In this document: piece by piece, positions 47,968-61,729 of the stretch
Layout: each line of letters starts with the position of its first letter
Numbering within the stretch: the first letter of the stretch is position 1
NCBI GenBank assembly: GCA_029204225.1
Contig: CM055112.1
Span: forward strand, 27,011,321 to 27,075,320
Source of the DNA: Diphasiastrum complanatum
Lineage: Eukaryota; Streptophyta; Lycopodiopsida; Lycopodiales; Lycopodiaceae
Length of the DNA stretch: 64,000 bases
Direction: 5' to 3'
Program-made: the position numbers and the translations under genes
The notes under the pieces: generated by a model
What the model saw: only the letters and a program-made list of their open reading frames with translations
Database searches by the model: none
Told to the model about the DNA's origin: nothing

Positions 47968-48325
47968 CATGACTTTTGAGCGGTTGTTCAAATTGAGACG
48001 ATTACGGTGCCATTAGAAAGCTCTTGACGATTATTTTTGAACGACACCAACATGACCCAGTCCGAGCTACGGTGAAGAAGTTATGGCCTGTCAAAGATTT
48101 GGTTTGTCAACACTTGGTCAACCTGATATTGCTTTCAAGCGCAGTTGATCAGTTTGAAAGGTATATCAGGTTGACCAAGTGTTGACCGACCAAAATTTTG
48201 ACTGGCCATAACTTCTTCACCATAGCTCGGACTAGGTCATGTTGGATGTTGTTGAAAGCTCTTGTTGAGGGCTTTCTAATGGCACTGTAATCGTCTCAAT
48301 CCGAGCTTCCGTTCAAAAGTTACAT
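47968..48325. repeat. Fold-back hairpin element, copy 2
   Basis: Both arms are present and collinear with 36303-36663, with a few substitutions. The left edge lies inside copia gag. Confidence 0.85.
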
Positions 48326-48590
48326 AATTTTTTTTGTTGGACTACATACTATACTACAAGTAAAATGGCTTATTTATGGGATGCCCCCAAACACAAAATT
48401 ACAGTTCTTTTAAAAAGAAAAGAAAATCAATTTGAAGGACCTACATTACGTAGATCTCAAATTTGAGTGTTTTGATTGGTCAATGTGGAAGAAACTTTAG
48501 AGAAAAAAAATAAAAAGTATATTTTTAAAAGGCCCTTTTTGTGTGTACCAATGAATATATGAACCAAAAGAGAACTCATGTATAAGCATG

Positions 48591-48782
<192 letters not shown>

Positions 48783-48805
48783 TATCTCTTTCCATACTTG
48801 TACAC

Positions 48806-48813
48806 TATTTATA
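48806..48813 (-). promoter_or_regulatory. TATA box upstream of a (CT)n leader, copy 2
   Basis: Minus-strand TATAAATA, same context as 37074-37081. Confidence 0.45.
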
Positions 48814-49079
48814 AAAGGTCCATGCCCTATTTGGATGTCCTTCTCCAAGCTTATCAATAATAGAAAACTTCAAGATCTATTCCGAACCCTACACAAAATA
48901 GAGTAGATTCAATGTACCAAAATATTCAAATTTGAATTTTCCCAAACTCGACGTACCTACTTTTTCCATACTTTCTAAAAGTGGTAATTCAAATGAACTT
49001 AGACTAAAATAACTTCATAATGTTTGTATCTAATTCTAAGATGCATATTGGCCAGAATTGCCAACATTCTTATCAGCAC

Positions 49080-49472
49080 TGAATACCATATCGCACATCC
49101 ACTTTACAAACCCTACAAATGCAAAATCCTTCATATTACTAGCAAATAGACTTTTGTTTCTTGATAAATAACATCTTCTCTGTCAGTCAAGTCCAACCAT
49201 TGGTCTAGTAGTGTAGAATCCATGATTTTCTTTGCCTTCTTCACCGATCCTTGAGTAGGTATTCCAGTGTGCTATGTGTATTCCTCTTTCGTGAGCTCAA
49301 TAGTGGGTACTTCTCTGATTCTTACTCCATCCACCATTTCATTGCAAATGTCGGTTAATAACAACGAATTGTCTTTGTATTTGATCATGGTAAGTTTGGA
49401 CAATTATGTGCCTACCCTCCATTCTTCAAACAAAATCTCAGGTCTGGCTTTCTATACACGACTAGATGCCAT
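49080..49472 (-). pseudogene. Tat-type accessory ORF N-terminus, copy 2
   Basis: The minus-strand ATG at 49472 is followed by TAG at codon 7, then RPEILFEEWRVGT, LLLTDICNEMVDGVRIR, IELTKEEYT and MDSTLLDQW. It lacks the insertion that breaks the first copy but has its own stops. It is cut near 49080. Confidence 0.6.
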
Positions 49473-50160
49473 TTTTCTGTAGATACAACATTGGTCGTAT
49501 AAATAATCTAGCGCTGCTGTATAATTTGAAGAAGATTATTCGCGCAAGAGAATTAGTAAATCACTGCAAGATCAGCTATAGTAGCGCTAGAAAGGATAGT
49601 AAGGAAATGGCGATAGTATCAATTAAAAGATGAACTCTTAGTCAATCCAGATCTTCATGACGTCAACCTAGGATAGCTAATATTCCCATTTTAATAGTTG
49701 TCGGAAGTATTAATGATAGTCGTACAACAACCGTTGATATGGATCAAAAAATATGAAGTAATTTCGGATTAGATCGATATTTTAAAGAGGGTTGAGAAAA
49801 TAATATATGGGTAGGAAAATATGAAGGATCGATTTTATTCAAACATGTTCAACCCATTATCCAATCGAATTGAATCTAATATTTTTTGATCCATGAATTT
49901 TGATACTTATATATTTTGAGGACGTGAATTTGACCTTAGTCCATAAATTCAAGAATCCTATAGAAAGCGTTCTAATTATAAACGCCTCTCCTCCCCCTCA
50001 AATCAAGAAATGTCCTCGTTGATTGAGAAGAGAATAATAAATAGTAATAATAATAATAAAATAAATAAAAATAAAAAAATTATCTATCGATGTTCTTTTG
50101 TAAAATCATAGATTTTGATTTGCTTACATAAAACAAAGAGATTTATTTTCGAACTCTTTA
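49473..50160 (-). repeat. Tat-type spacer, copy 3
   Basis: Collinear (inverted) with 166-821. Contains the polypurine-like tract (cctctcctccccctc, about 49985) and (ATA)n-like sequence near 50042-50075. Confidence 0.7.
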
Positions 50161-50945
50161 CTATGGCTGATGATACTTCTTAATACGAGAGACATTTACT
50201 CTTGAATCAAGTAAATTTCCTTCCAAATCTGCCAGTTGGATCGAATTGTTAGAAAACACTTTAATAACTTTGTATGACCCCATCCATCTTGTATGTAGTT
50301 TTCCTGGAAATTTCAAATTCCTATTGTCATATAATAGTGCTAAGTCACCAGCTTTTAGTGAAATTTTCTTCAAACGTCACGTTTTGCATATTGAATTTGA
50401 GAGGTAGGAATTTCAAATTCAATTGGAAGTATTGGGTACATTTTATATACTAAATAATAAGACGTCTTTTTAATTTTACTCGTTTGTTGTATTACGATAT
50501 GCCCATAGAACTGCATGTATTTTAGTATCCCAGTCACTGGAATGTTGATCTGTGGTTTATTTAATTCTTTGCATAAAAGACTATTTGCTCTTTCAATTAA
50601 TCCATTTGCCTTTGATTTATATGGTGTTGTCCTTCTGTGAATAATCATGAAATATTTCAGTAATTCAGCAATAGTGTTATTAATAAAATGGGTTCCTCTA
50701 TCGTTCACGATTTCCAAAGGACATCTATATCTCGTAATAATATTGACAAAGAGAAAATTCGCAACTGTTTTTGTATCAGTTTTTTTTTGTGGCTTCAGCT
50801 TCAACCATTTTTGTGCAGTAATCGGTGGCTATTAGTATATAACGATTTTTCTTTCATCTACTGGGTGGTTTAACTACTTTATGTTGAAAAACATTATTTT
50901 TTTCTCGAGTCGTTCTTTCTGGATACAGCAATCTGATTGGTTATA
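50161..50945 (-). pseudogene. Tat-type integrase, core to C-terminus
   Basis: The minus-strand frames 50804-50370 and 50373-50161 carry KTVANFLFVNIITRYRCP, VNDRGTHFINNTI (second catalytic Asp), RTTPYKSKANGLIERAN (catalytic Glu), EFEIPTSQIQYAKRDV and the GDLALLYDNRN tail. The two frames overlap by a few bases, so one frameshift separates them. Upstream of 50880 the order is disrupted. Confidence 0.85.
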
Positions 50946-51262
50946 CTTCCTTATCAGGTGTAGTTTATGAACTTCGAAATGATGATGAGCTTCGAAGATG
51001 CTTAGAACCAGACGAAGTACAAATAGTAATTAAGTCTTTTCATGAAGAAGATGCTAGATGGCACTATGCTTTAAAGAACACGGTTCGAAAAATATTGAAT
51101 GGAAAATTTTGTTGGCCCACTATGTACAAAGATGTGCATAGGTTCATTCTAAACAGTGATCTCCTATCAAAGGATGGGCAAACCAGCAAGGTCAACTAAT
51201 TGGACATTAGTACAAATTTTACCATTGGCTCCAATTGAAAAGTGGGGTATCGATTTTGTTGG
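50946..51262 (+). pseudogene. Tat-type integrase N-terminal segment, locally inverted
   Basis: The plus-strand read (GVVYELRNDDELRRCLEP-like, then HYALKNTVRKILNG, WPTMYKDVH, then APIEKWGIDFVG) is the zinc-binding start of integrase. In the sister copy at 60241-60575 it lies on the minus strand, in line with the core. Here it is flipped relative to the core. Confidence 0.8.
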
Positions 51263-51326
51263 GCAAAGAACACTTACAAGCTGTACGAACCCAATACTCA
51301 GTAGATTTTATTGTCTTTATCTATGA

Positions 51327-51502
51327 TCAGTTCATCGACTTCAAGGTCAAAGATAGAGTTCCATGCGAACCTTTGACACCTGCCACCAACATGACAATTT
51401 GAGCCTCTGGTTCAAGCATGCCGGCCAAGTCAGTTGCCTTCTCGTGCGCCTTGTCTTCGATAATATAGTATTTATGCATACTGTTCGACAATGCATGTAA
51501 AC
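51327..51502 (-). CDS. Orphan last exon of an unrecognised host gene, copy 1
   Basis: On the minus strand an acceptor gttgttgtag is followed by 58 open codons ending in TGA (51327-51329). The translation includes YYIIEDKAHEKATDLAGMLE and QIVMLVAGVKGSHGTLSL. Its richer codon composition contrasts with the AT-rich flanks. The second copy at 60665-60840 has the same length, with one amino-acid change (N/H) and at least one silent change. I do not recognise the family. Upstream exons are not evident nearby, so it is likely a captured or stranded gene fragment. Confidence 0.5.
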
Positions 51503-52380
51503 CTACAACAACATGAATGAAACTAGATTAAAATGGGCTTTAGGAGAGTGGAGGTTTAAATCCAACAATCGAGTGTTGAATGTGGTGGCTCAAAAATCAG
51601 ACTTTAGGATAAAAAAATGTCTGCTCTCAGAATTCAAAAGGTATATAGTAGTGGCTCTTAGAGAGCTCAGAAAGGTGAGGCAACAGAATTGCTCAAAAGT
51701 CAATTGCAAGTGATCTAACATTTAGAATAATCTATTTGGACTATTGGTTACTCTTATAGAAATGTTCATATAAAGGTGATTGTACCATTGCCTACTTTCA
51801 CATTGCTTTGTAAAACAAGCTATTCTAAGGCATGCATTAGCTAATGCAAATAGGCCTACTACTCACACATGGGAACATGCTCCACACATGTGTGATTTAC
51901 ATTTGTGCATGAAAACAAAATATAATCAAGCTAAATTTTGCTTGTTTTTCACAATTGTATTATATTCATATCCTGGTTCTGGGAAAGAACATGAAAAATG
52001 AAGCACATGGCACCACTATTTATAGTGGAGAATGGCAACCTGGCCTCAATGGCTATTGGCCAATATCTACCTCCCTTATAATTTGAGTTTGAAAATTGGT
52101 GAAAAATATCTTTCTAGTCACTAACTTTACTTTTAGGCCTCTAAACCATTTAATTCTCGCAAATGGCCTAAAAGTCACTTTTATTGCTATCTATAAATGA
52201 ATAACAATGTGATCACTAGGTTAGACTTACACACGCAAGGTTCCAAATCCCTCACACTTATTCTACTTGATCTAGATCTATCACATCTATATACATGGTA
52301 TGATGTACCACGAAGCCCCAACAGTCATTTGATTTCATACATACAAACAATCATCGTTTATCGAAGGAGTTTTCTAAAAT
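51503..52380. other. Intron-like and LTR-like sequence beside the orphan exon
   Basis: No supported ORF. About 51720-51960 resembles diverged copia-N LTR sequence (gggaacatgctccacacatg, then caagctaaatttt). Collinear with 60841-61729. Confidence 0.5.
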
Positions 52381-53920
<1,540 letters not shown>

Positions 53921-54308
53921 GTTTGTGTGGTTTTTTTTTTCCCTTTTCTAATGACTCTTGTGTTTGGAAGGCATGCACAATTTTGCCAATTATTTTACAT
54001 CTCAATATGCAAACGACAAGCAACATGTAATATAACGACAAGCAAGTATTCTTCTTTCATACTTCATTTTTGCAATGCATTAAATTCCAAGCTCGTGAAT
54101 GGCAAGTCACAAGATTTAACAATTTTCAAAACTTACAAATTCAAGAATATTCGTCTTCAATGGTGATTCTTAACAAATTAGAAGCCTTAAAGTTTGTTGC
54201 AATGCACTATTTTCTACATTTTTATGTTCTCTGAAGTTCACATGCATGTGAGTGGAATCAAATATGAAATCTCAAGGTGGGAAATGTGTTGTTCTCTTTG
54301 TCTCTTCA

Positions 54309-54316
54309 TATAAATA
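54309..54316 (+). promoter_or_regulatory. TATA box, upstream unit
   Basis: TATAAATA in the first promoter repeat, about 400 bp before the ATG. Confidence 0.55.
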
Positions 54317-54494
54317 CACACCAATGTCCAACCAAATTCTCATCAATGGTGATTCTTAACAAATTGTAAGATTTGAAGTTTGTTGCAATGGGCTATTTTC
54401 TATGTTTTCATTTTATCTGAAGTACACATGCATTTGAGTATAATCTTATATGAATTATCAAGGTGAGAAATGTCTTGTTCTCTTTGGCTCTTCC

Positions 54495-54502
54495 TATAAA
54501 TA
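54495..54502 (+). promoter_or_regulatory. TATA box, proximal unit
   Basis: TATAAATA, 32 bp before the (CT)n tract. That places a start site at or just before the repeat, so (CT)n would lie in the 5' leader. Confidence 0.7.
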
Positions 54503-54530
54503 CACACCAATGTCCACCCAAATTCTCATC

Positions 54531-54698
<168 letters not shown>

Positions 54699-54722
54699 CT
54701 TGCCTCCTCGTGTAGTTCAACC

Positions 54723-55213
<491 letters not shown>

Positions 55214-55778
55214 ACTAAAATTGTCTTACAAGTTTGGAATGTTATTTTGTAGGATTTTGAACCTTGGACACTTGCATAAACAAAAATGAATAAGTCATGG
55301 CTACTTTTAGATACGAAAGCCTTAACACTTTATTTTCTCAAGATTCAAAAATAGCTTCATTGATCTTTAATGTGGTCGTAAAATGTAGACATTTCTCTCA
55401 TGTATGTTCCCATAAGAAGTGCAAATAAAATTTGATTGCTTTCAAATTAGTAACGTCATAGTTTTTGCTACATTGAGTGGAGCTTGTGTTTTTTTGAAAT
55501 TATTGCATATCCCTTTGTTGATAGACATGCTTATGCAATCTTCATGTAAAAATTCTACCATAACATCAAACATGCTTCAGTTGATGTGAAAATTATTGCA
55601 TACATACATGTCGAGGGTTGACATTTACTAGTGCAACAAGGCGAATTAGCTCATTGACTAGGTCTCCCAAAAAGTTCTTGCAACCTTCTTATTCTCTAAT
55701 TCCTATAACATCTCTAACAAATTTGGCAAGGAATAAGCTTTCTTGTCAAACTTCATCACTATAATTTTCATACCAATG
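55214..55778 (+). other. 3' untranslated and downstream sequence of the peptide gene
   Basis: Conserved with 42007-42563 and 46240-46802. A polyadenylation-like AATAAA lies at 55424-55429. No ORF is conserved among copies. Confidence 0.55.
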
Positions 55779-56165
55779 GATTTTCTAGTTGAAATGAATA
55801 CACAAGCATAAAAGGACTATACCTAGTAATAAAAGTGTTTTAAGAAAATTAAATAAATGGAAAACAATTGTCCATATAGATTGCTTACCAGATGCATATG
55901 TTGTATGCACATCTTCCGTCTTTTGATTACTCCTTTGATTATGAAAATCATATTCAGGATAAATTGATAATTTAAAACTTATAGAGGTTTCAAATTCTAG
56001 ACCATTGTCTACTGAATTATCTAATGTATGAGCGAAGTTTGAAGCTTTATATTTTATTTTTCACAAGAATAAGACTTTAAAAGTAAGAATTTGAGACTTA
56101 GTTTGATATCGCTTTTTGAACTCCACGGGATCCTGGTTTTGGAATGCAGTAAAGCCAACAAAAGT
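55779..56165 (-). repeat. Repeat block B, copy 4 (truncated)
   Basis: Collinear with the start of the other three copies. Keeps the donor-like GTAAGC on the minus strand near 55885. Cut near 56160 by copia sequence. Confidence 0.7.
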
Positions 56166-56682
56166 ACTCTTTGCGAAAATTCATGTGTGAGCTTGATCCA
56201 CTATCAATCCACCAAGGATCAATATCTCCATCATTAGCAATCAAATATAAAGACATCACAAGAGCACATCAGAAGAGGATCATCATTTGAGTTTTGATCA
56301 TCAACACTATCTTTATCAAGAGTTAGATTTCCTTGCTTATCACCTTGATATCTTTTCTTCATGATGCAATCATTAGCAAAATTTCCTTTAACTCCACAAT
56401 AGAAACATTTTAGCTTTGATCTATCTTTCTTCTTGCCAACAAAAGTAGAAGGCTCACCTTGATCTTGCCCTTTAGACCATTTCCCTTTGCCCTTGCCCTT
56501 GAACTTGCCTCGTGAGAACATAGTCTCCTCCTCTCGAACTTGAAATGTGGAAGTAGATCCTACTCTTGATAGAAGCCTAAACTCCTCATTTGCCAAGATT
56601 TCTTGCAAGTCGTCCAAACTTGGAAATGTCTTCTGTATAGCAAAACTTTGAACAAGATTAGCATGATCATCCAAAAAAAATT
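56166..56682 (-). pseudogene. copia-N-type gag, copy 4
   Basis: The minus-strand frame 56674-56234 includes DDHANLVQSFAIQKTFPSL, a basic linker and CFYCGVKGNFANDC. The N-terminal side is cut at the hairpin edge, exactly as in the copies at 47967 and 57418. Confidence 0.88.
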
Positions 56683-56869
56683 CATAACTTTTGAGCGGCT
56701 GTTCAAATTGAGACGATTACGGTGCCATTAGAGAGCTCTTGACGAGAGTTTTTGAACGACACCCAACATGACCCAGTCCGAGCTACGGTGCAGAAGTTAT
56801 GGCCTGTCAAAGAGTTGGATTGTCAACAGTTGGTCAACCTGATATTGCTTTCAAGTGCAGTTGACCAGT
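56683..56869. repeat. Half fold-back element (left arm and loop only)
   Basis: Matches the left arm of the hairpin and stops at the loop (gttgaccagt), joining directly to copia sequence. The right arm is missing. Confidence 0.85.
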
Positions 56870-57418
56870 ATGTCAACAAAGATGTAAAGTACTCTTTGTG
56901 AAAATTCATGTGTGAGCTTGAACCACTATCAATCCACCAAGGATCAATATCTCCATCATTAGCAATCAAATGTAAAGACATCACAAGAGCACATCAGAAG
57001 AGCATCATCATTTGAGTTTTGATCATCAACACCATTTTTATCAAGAGTTAGATTTCCTTGCTTATCACCTTGATATCTTTTCTTCTTGAAGCAATCATTA
57101 GCAAAGTTTTCTTTGACTCCACAATAGAAACATTTTAGCTTTGATCTATCTTTCTTCTTGCCAACAAAAGTAGAAGGCTCACCTTGATCTTGCCCTTTAG
57201 ACCATTTCCCTTTGCCCTTGCCCTTGAACTTGCCTCGTGAGAACATAGCCTCCTCCTCTCCAACTTGAAATGTGGAAGTAGATCCTACTCTTGATAGAAT
57301 CCTAAACTCCTCATTTGCCAAGATTTCTTGCAAGTCGTCCAAACTTGGAAATGTCTTTTGTATAGCAAAACTTTGAACAAGATTAGCATGATCATCCAAA
57401 AAGAAATTCATAACTTTT
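56870..57418 (-). pseudogene. copia-N-type gag, copy 5
   Basis: The minus-strand frame 57411-56959 is nearly identical to copy 4, including CFYCGVKENFANDC (one Gly to Glu change in the knuckle). Together with 56166-56869 it forms a tandem duplication of about 710 bp. Confidence 0.88.
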
Positions 57419-57768
57419 GAGCGGCTGTTCAGATTGAGACGATTACGATGCCATTAGAAAGCTCTTGACGAGAGTTTTTGAACGACACCCAACATGACCC
57501 AGTCCGAGCTACGGTGAGGAAGTTATGGCCTGTCAAAGAGTTGGATTGTCAACACTTGGTCAACCTGATATTGCTTTCAAGCGCAGTTGACCAGTTTGAA
57601 AGGTATATAAGGTTGACTAAGTGGTGACCGACCAAAATTTTGATTGGCCATAACTTCTTCACCATAGCTCGGACTAGGTCATGTTGGATGTTGTTGAAAA
57701 GCTCTCGTTGAGAGCTTCCTAATGGCAATGTAATCGTCTCAATTCGAGCTTCCGTTCAAAAGTTACAT
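57419..57768. repeat. Fold-back hairpin element, copy 3
   Basis: Both arms are present, next to copia gag on the left. Collinear with the copies at 36303 and 47968. Confidence 0.85.
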
Positions 57769-58031
57769 AATTTTTTTTTGTTGAGCTACATACTATAATA
57801 AAGATAAAATGGCTTATTTATGGGCTGCCGCCCAATACAAAATTACAGTTATTTTAAAAAGAAAAGAAAATCAATTTGAAGGAGCTACGTTACGTAGATC
57901 TCAAATTTGAGTGTTTTGATTGGTCAATGTGGAAGAAACTTTAGAGAAAAAAAATAAAAAGTATATTTTTAAAAGGCCCTTTTTGTGTGTACCAATGAAT
58001 ATATGAACCAAAAGAGAACTCATGTATAAGC

Positions 58032-58033
<2 letters not shown>

Positions 58034-58115
<82 letters not shown>
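58034..58115. repeat. (GA)n microsatellite, about 82 bp
   Basis: A pure GA run. Confidence 0.97.
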
Positions 58116-58118
<3 letters not shown>

Positions 58119-58141
58119 TATCTCTTCCCACGCTTGTACAC

Positions 58142-58149
58142 TATTTATA
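58142..58149 (-). promoter_or_regulatory. TATA box upstream of a (CT)n leader, copy 3
   Basis: Minus-strand TATAAATA, about 26 bp from the (CT)n run, as at 37074 and 48806. Confidence 0.45.
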
Positions 58150-58389
58150 AAAGGTCCATGCCCTATTTGGATGTCCTTCTCCAAGCTTATCAATAATAGA
58201 AAACTTCTAGATCTATTCCGAACCCTACACAAAATAGAGTAGATTCAATGTACCAAAATATTCAAATTTGAATTTTCCGAAACTCGACCTACCTACTTTT
58301 CCCACACTTTCTAAAAGTGGTAATTCAAATGAACTTAGACTAAAATAACTTCATAATGTTTATATCTAAGTCTAAGATGCATATTGGCC

Positions 58390-58808
58390 AAAATTGCCAA
58401 CATTCTTATCAGCACCGAATACCATATCGCACATCCACTTTACAAACCCTACAGATGCAAAATCCTTCAGATTACTAGCAAATAGACTTTTGTTTCTTGA
58501 TAAATAACATCTTATCTGTCAGTCCAGTCCAACCATTGGTCTAGTAGTGTAGAATCCATGATTTTCTTTGCCTTCTTCACCGATCCTTGAGTAGGTATTC
58601 CAGTGTGCTATGTGTATTCCTCTTTCGTGAGCTCAATAGTGGGTACTTCTCTGATTCTTACTCCATCCACCATTTCATTGCAAATTTCGGTTAATAACAA
58701 CAAATTGTCTTTGTATTTGATCATGGTAAGTTTGGACAATTATGTGCCTACCCTCCATTCTTCAAGCAGAATCTCAGGTCTGGCTTTCTATACACGATTA
58801 GATGCCAT
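58390..58808 (-). pseudogene. Tat-type accessory ORF N-terminus, copy 3
   Basis: Collinear with 49080-49472, including the TAG at codon 7. The ATG (58806-58808) lies directly at the edge of a solo LTR insertion. Confidence 0.6.
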
Positions 58809-58811
58809 TTT

Positions 58812-59550
58812 TGTGAAGAATTGAAAAAGATTATCTATGTTAGATATAGGGGTCTTATGTTTTTTACATCAAGCATCTAGGTGTAGGATGTTGATAGGAA
58901 TAAATTTGGCATAGATGGCAAATTATGCATTTCCACTTGTAATGCCACTATTGAGCCAAAATAGAGTAAGAGGCTAAACACGTGCCAATTAGAGTGTAGA
59001 CAAGTGTAAAGTTTTTGTTTGATGAATTCCAAGAGGTCCAATAGAATTTAGAGGTGGAACCTTGTGAGGTCCATTAGGAAATTGAGGTGTGCTTGAATAT
59101 AGTCCAAAAGAATTAAGAGATGCATGGATCAATGATCCAATAGGATCAAGAGATGACAAAATATGGTCCAATCATAGTTAAGCATAGTGGTAGCTCGTGG
59201 ACCTACTAGTATCATTGTACTCCTCATTTTGAATCTAATTGATTTGGTGATTTCATGGATTTTGTGAGTTATTGGATTTCTAGCTTTCTCTCTCTACCTG
59301 AGAGCTTATGATGCATTTTATCTCTCTCTAGTCGAGGCGAGCAGCTTGTTTTAACTTAGATTATTTCTTGAATACTTCCCACACGTGTGAGTGAGAGTTG
59401 GAAGTGATTGAATGCATGTAGTAGTGTGTTTCTGCCATAGGATCTAAGATTGCTCTTGAATCTCAATCTAGTCTTGATCTTGGTGCATCTACACACCTTA
59501 GGAGATCACAAGTACATGTAGTGGACAGTCCACATGTGTGAAATTCAACA
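58812..59550 (+). mobile_element. Solo LTR (copia-N) with target duplication
   Basis: TGTGAAGAATTG to AAATTCAACA, flanked by atttt (58807-58811) and atgtt (59551-59555). Nearly identical to the 5' LTR of the element at 16270 over its first 150 bases. Confidence 0.9.
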
Positions 59551-59555
59551 ATGTT

Positions 59556-60240
59556 TCTATAGATACAACATTTTACTCTTGAATCAAGTAAATTTCCTTC
59601 CAAATCTACCAGCTGGATCGAATTGTTAGAAAACAATTTAATAACTTTGTATGACCTCATCCATCTCGTATGTAGTTTTCCTGGAAATTTCAAATTCCTA
59701 TTGTCATATAATAGTGCTAAGTCACCGGCTTTTAGAGAAATCTTCTTCAAACCTCACGTTTTGCATATTAAATTTGAGAGGTAGGAATTTCAAATTCGAT
59801 TGGAAGTATTGGGTACATTTTATGTACAAAATAATAAGGCGTCTTTTTAATTGTACTCTTTTGTTGTATTACGATATGCCCATAGAACTGCATGTATTTA
59901 AGTATCCCAGTCACTGGAGTGCTGATATGTGGTTTATTTAATTCTTTGCATAAAATACTATTTGCTCTTTCAATTAATCCATTTGCCTTTGATTTATATG
60001 GTGTTGTCCTTCTGTGAATAATCATGAAATATTTTAGTAATTCAGCAATAGTGTTATTAATAAAATGGGTTCCTCTATCGTTCACGATTTCCAAAGGATA
60101 TCTAAATCTCGTAATAATATTGACAAAGAGAAAATTCGCAACTGTTTTTGTATCATTTTCTTTTTGTAGCTTCAGCTTCAACCATTTTTGTGCAGTAATC
60201 GGTGGCTATTAGTATATAACGATTTTTCTTTCATCTAGTG
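59556..60240 (-). pseudogene. Tat-type integrase, core to C-terminus, sister copy
   Basis: The minus-strand frames 60181-59768 and 59750-59560 carry FLFVNIITRFRYPLEIVNDRG, RTTPYKSKANGLIERAN and the GDLALLYDNRN tail. The spacer normally separating it from the accessory ORF is deleted: the sequence jumps from the ORF leader (acaacatt) straight to the integrase end. Confidence 0.85.
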
Positions 60241-60640
60241 GATGGTTTAATTGGCCCAACAAAATCGATACCCCACTTTTCAATCGGAGCCAATGGTAAA
60301 ATTGGTACTAATGTCCAATTAGTTGACCTTGCTGGTTTGCCTATCATTTGATAGGACATCACTATTTAGAATGAACTTATGCACATCTTTGTACATAGTG
60401 GGCCAGCAATATTTTCCATTCAGTATTTGTCGAACCGTGTTCTTTAAAGCATAGTGCCATCCAGCATCTTCTTCATAAAAAGACTTAATTACTATTCGTA
60501 CTTCGTCTGGTTCTAAGCATCTTCGAAGCTCATCATCATTTCCAAGTTCATAAAGTACACCTGATATAATCGTATATGGCACTACTTTATGTTGAAAAAC
60601 ATTATTTTTTTCTCGAGTCATTCCTTTTGGATACAGCAAT
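60241..60640 (-). pseudogene. Tat-type integrase zinc-binding N-terminus
   Basis: The minus-strand frame 60639-60319 includes SGVLYELGNDDELRRCLEP, GWHYALKNTVRQILNGKY and WPTMYKDVHKF, the H2C2-like start of Ty3 integrase with diverged metal ligands. APIEKWGIDFVGP follows toward the core. The normal orientation shows that 50946-51262 is the inverted copy. Confidence 0.85.
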
Positions 60641-60664
60641 CTGATTGATTGTCTTTATCTATGA

Positions 60665-60840
60665 TCAGTTCATCGACTTCAAGGTCAAAGATAAAGTTCC
60701 ATGCGAACCTTTGACACCTGCCACCAACATGACAATTTGAGCCTCTGGTTCAAGCATGCCGGCCAAGTCAGTTGCCTTCTCGTGCGCCTTGTCTTCGATA
60801 ATATAGTATTTATGCATACTGTGCGACAATGCATGTAAAC
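60665..60840 (-). CDS. Orphan last exon of an unrecognised host gene, copy 2
   Basis: The same 176-bp exon as 51327-51502: acceptor gttgtag, open frame, terminal TGA at 60665-60667. Retention of frame and length in both copies, within sequence full of indels, fits either recent duplication or past constraint. I cannot tell which. Confidence 0.5.
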
Positions 60841-61729
60841 CTACAACAACATGAATGGAACTAGATTAAAATGGGCTTTAGGAGAGTGGAGGTCTAAATC
60901 CAACAATCAAGAGTGTTGAATGTGGTGGCTCAGAAATCAGACTTTAAGGATAAAAAAATGTCTGCTCTCAGAATTCAAAAGGTAGATAGTAGTGGCTCTT
61001 AGAGAGCTTAGAAAGGTGAGGCAACAGAATCGCTCGAAAGTCAATTGCAAGTGATCTAACATTTAGATAATCTATTTGGACTATTGGTTACTCTTATAGA
61101 AAATGTTCATATAAAGGTGATTGTAGCTTTTGCCTACTTTCACATTGCTTTGTAAAACAAGCTATTCTAAGGCATGCATTAGCTAATGCAAATAGGCCTA
61201 CTACTCACATGTGGGAACATGCTCCACACATGTGTGATTTACATTTGTGCATGAAAACAAAATATAATCAAGCTAAATTTTGCTTGTTTTTCACAATTGT
61301 ATTATATTCATATCCTGGTTCTGGGAAAGAGCATGAAAAATGATGCACATGGCACAACTATTTATAGTGGAGAATGGGCACCTAACCTCAATGGCTATTG
61401 GCCAATATCTACCTCCCTTATAATTTGAATTTGAAAATTGGTGAAAAATATCTCTTTAGTCACTAACTTCACTTTTAGGCCTCTAAACCATTTAATTCTC
61501 GCAAATGGCCTAAAAGTCACTTTTATTGCTATCTATAAATGAATAACAATGTGATCACTAGGTTAGACTTACACACACAAGGTACCAAATCCCTCACACT
61601 TAGAGTCTACTTAATCTAGATCTATCAGACCTATATACATGGTATGATGTACCACGAAGCCCCAACAGTCATTTGATTTCATACATACAAACAATCATCG
61701 TTTATCGAAGGAGTTTTCCAAAATACTAA
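60841..61729. other. Duplicate of 51503-52380
   Basis: Collinear with small indels and substitutions. No supported ORF. Confidence 0.6.

Larger units (their letters stand above)
54157..54528 (+). promoter_or_regulatory. Tandemly duplicated promoter of the secreted-peptide gene
   Basis: Two 186-bp units (54157-54342 and 54343-54528), each running from tcaatggtgattcttaac to a TATAAATACACACCAATGTCC block and aaattctcat. They differ at scattered bases. Only the second directly precedes the (CT)n leader and ATG. Confidence 0.8.
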
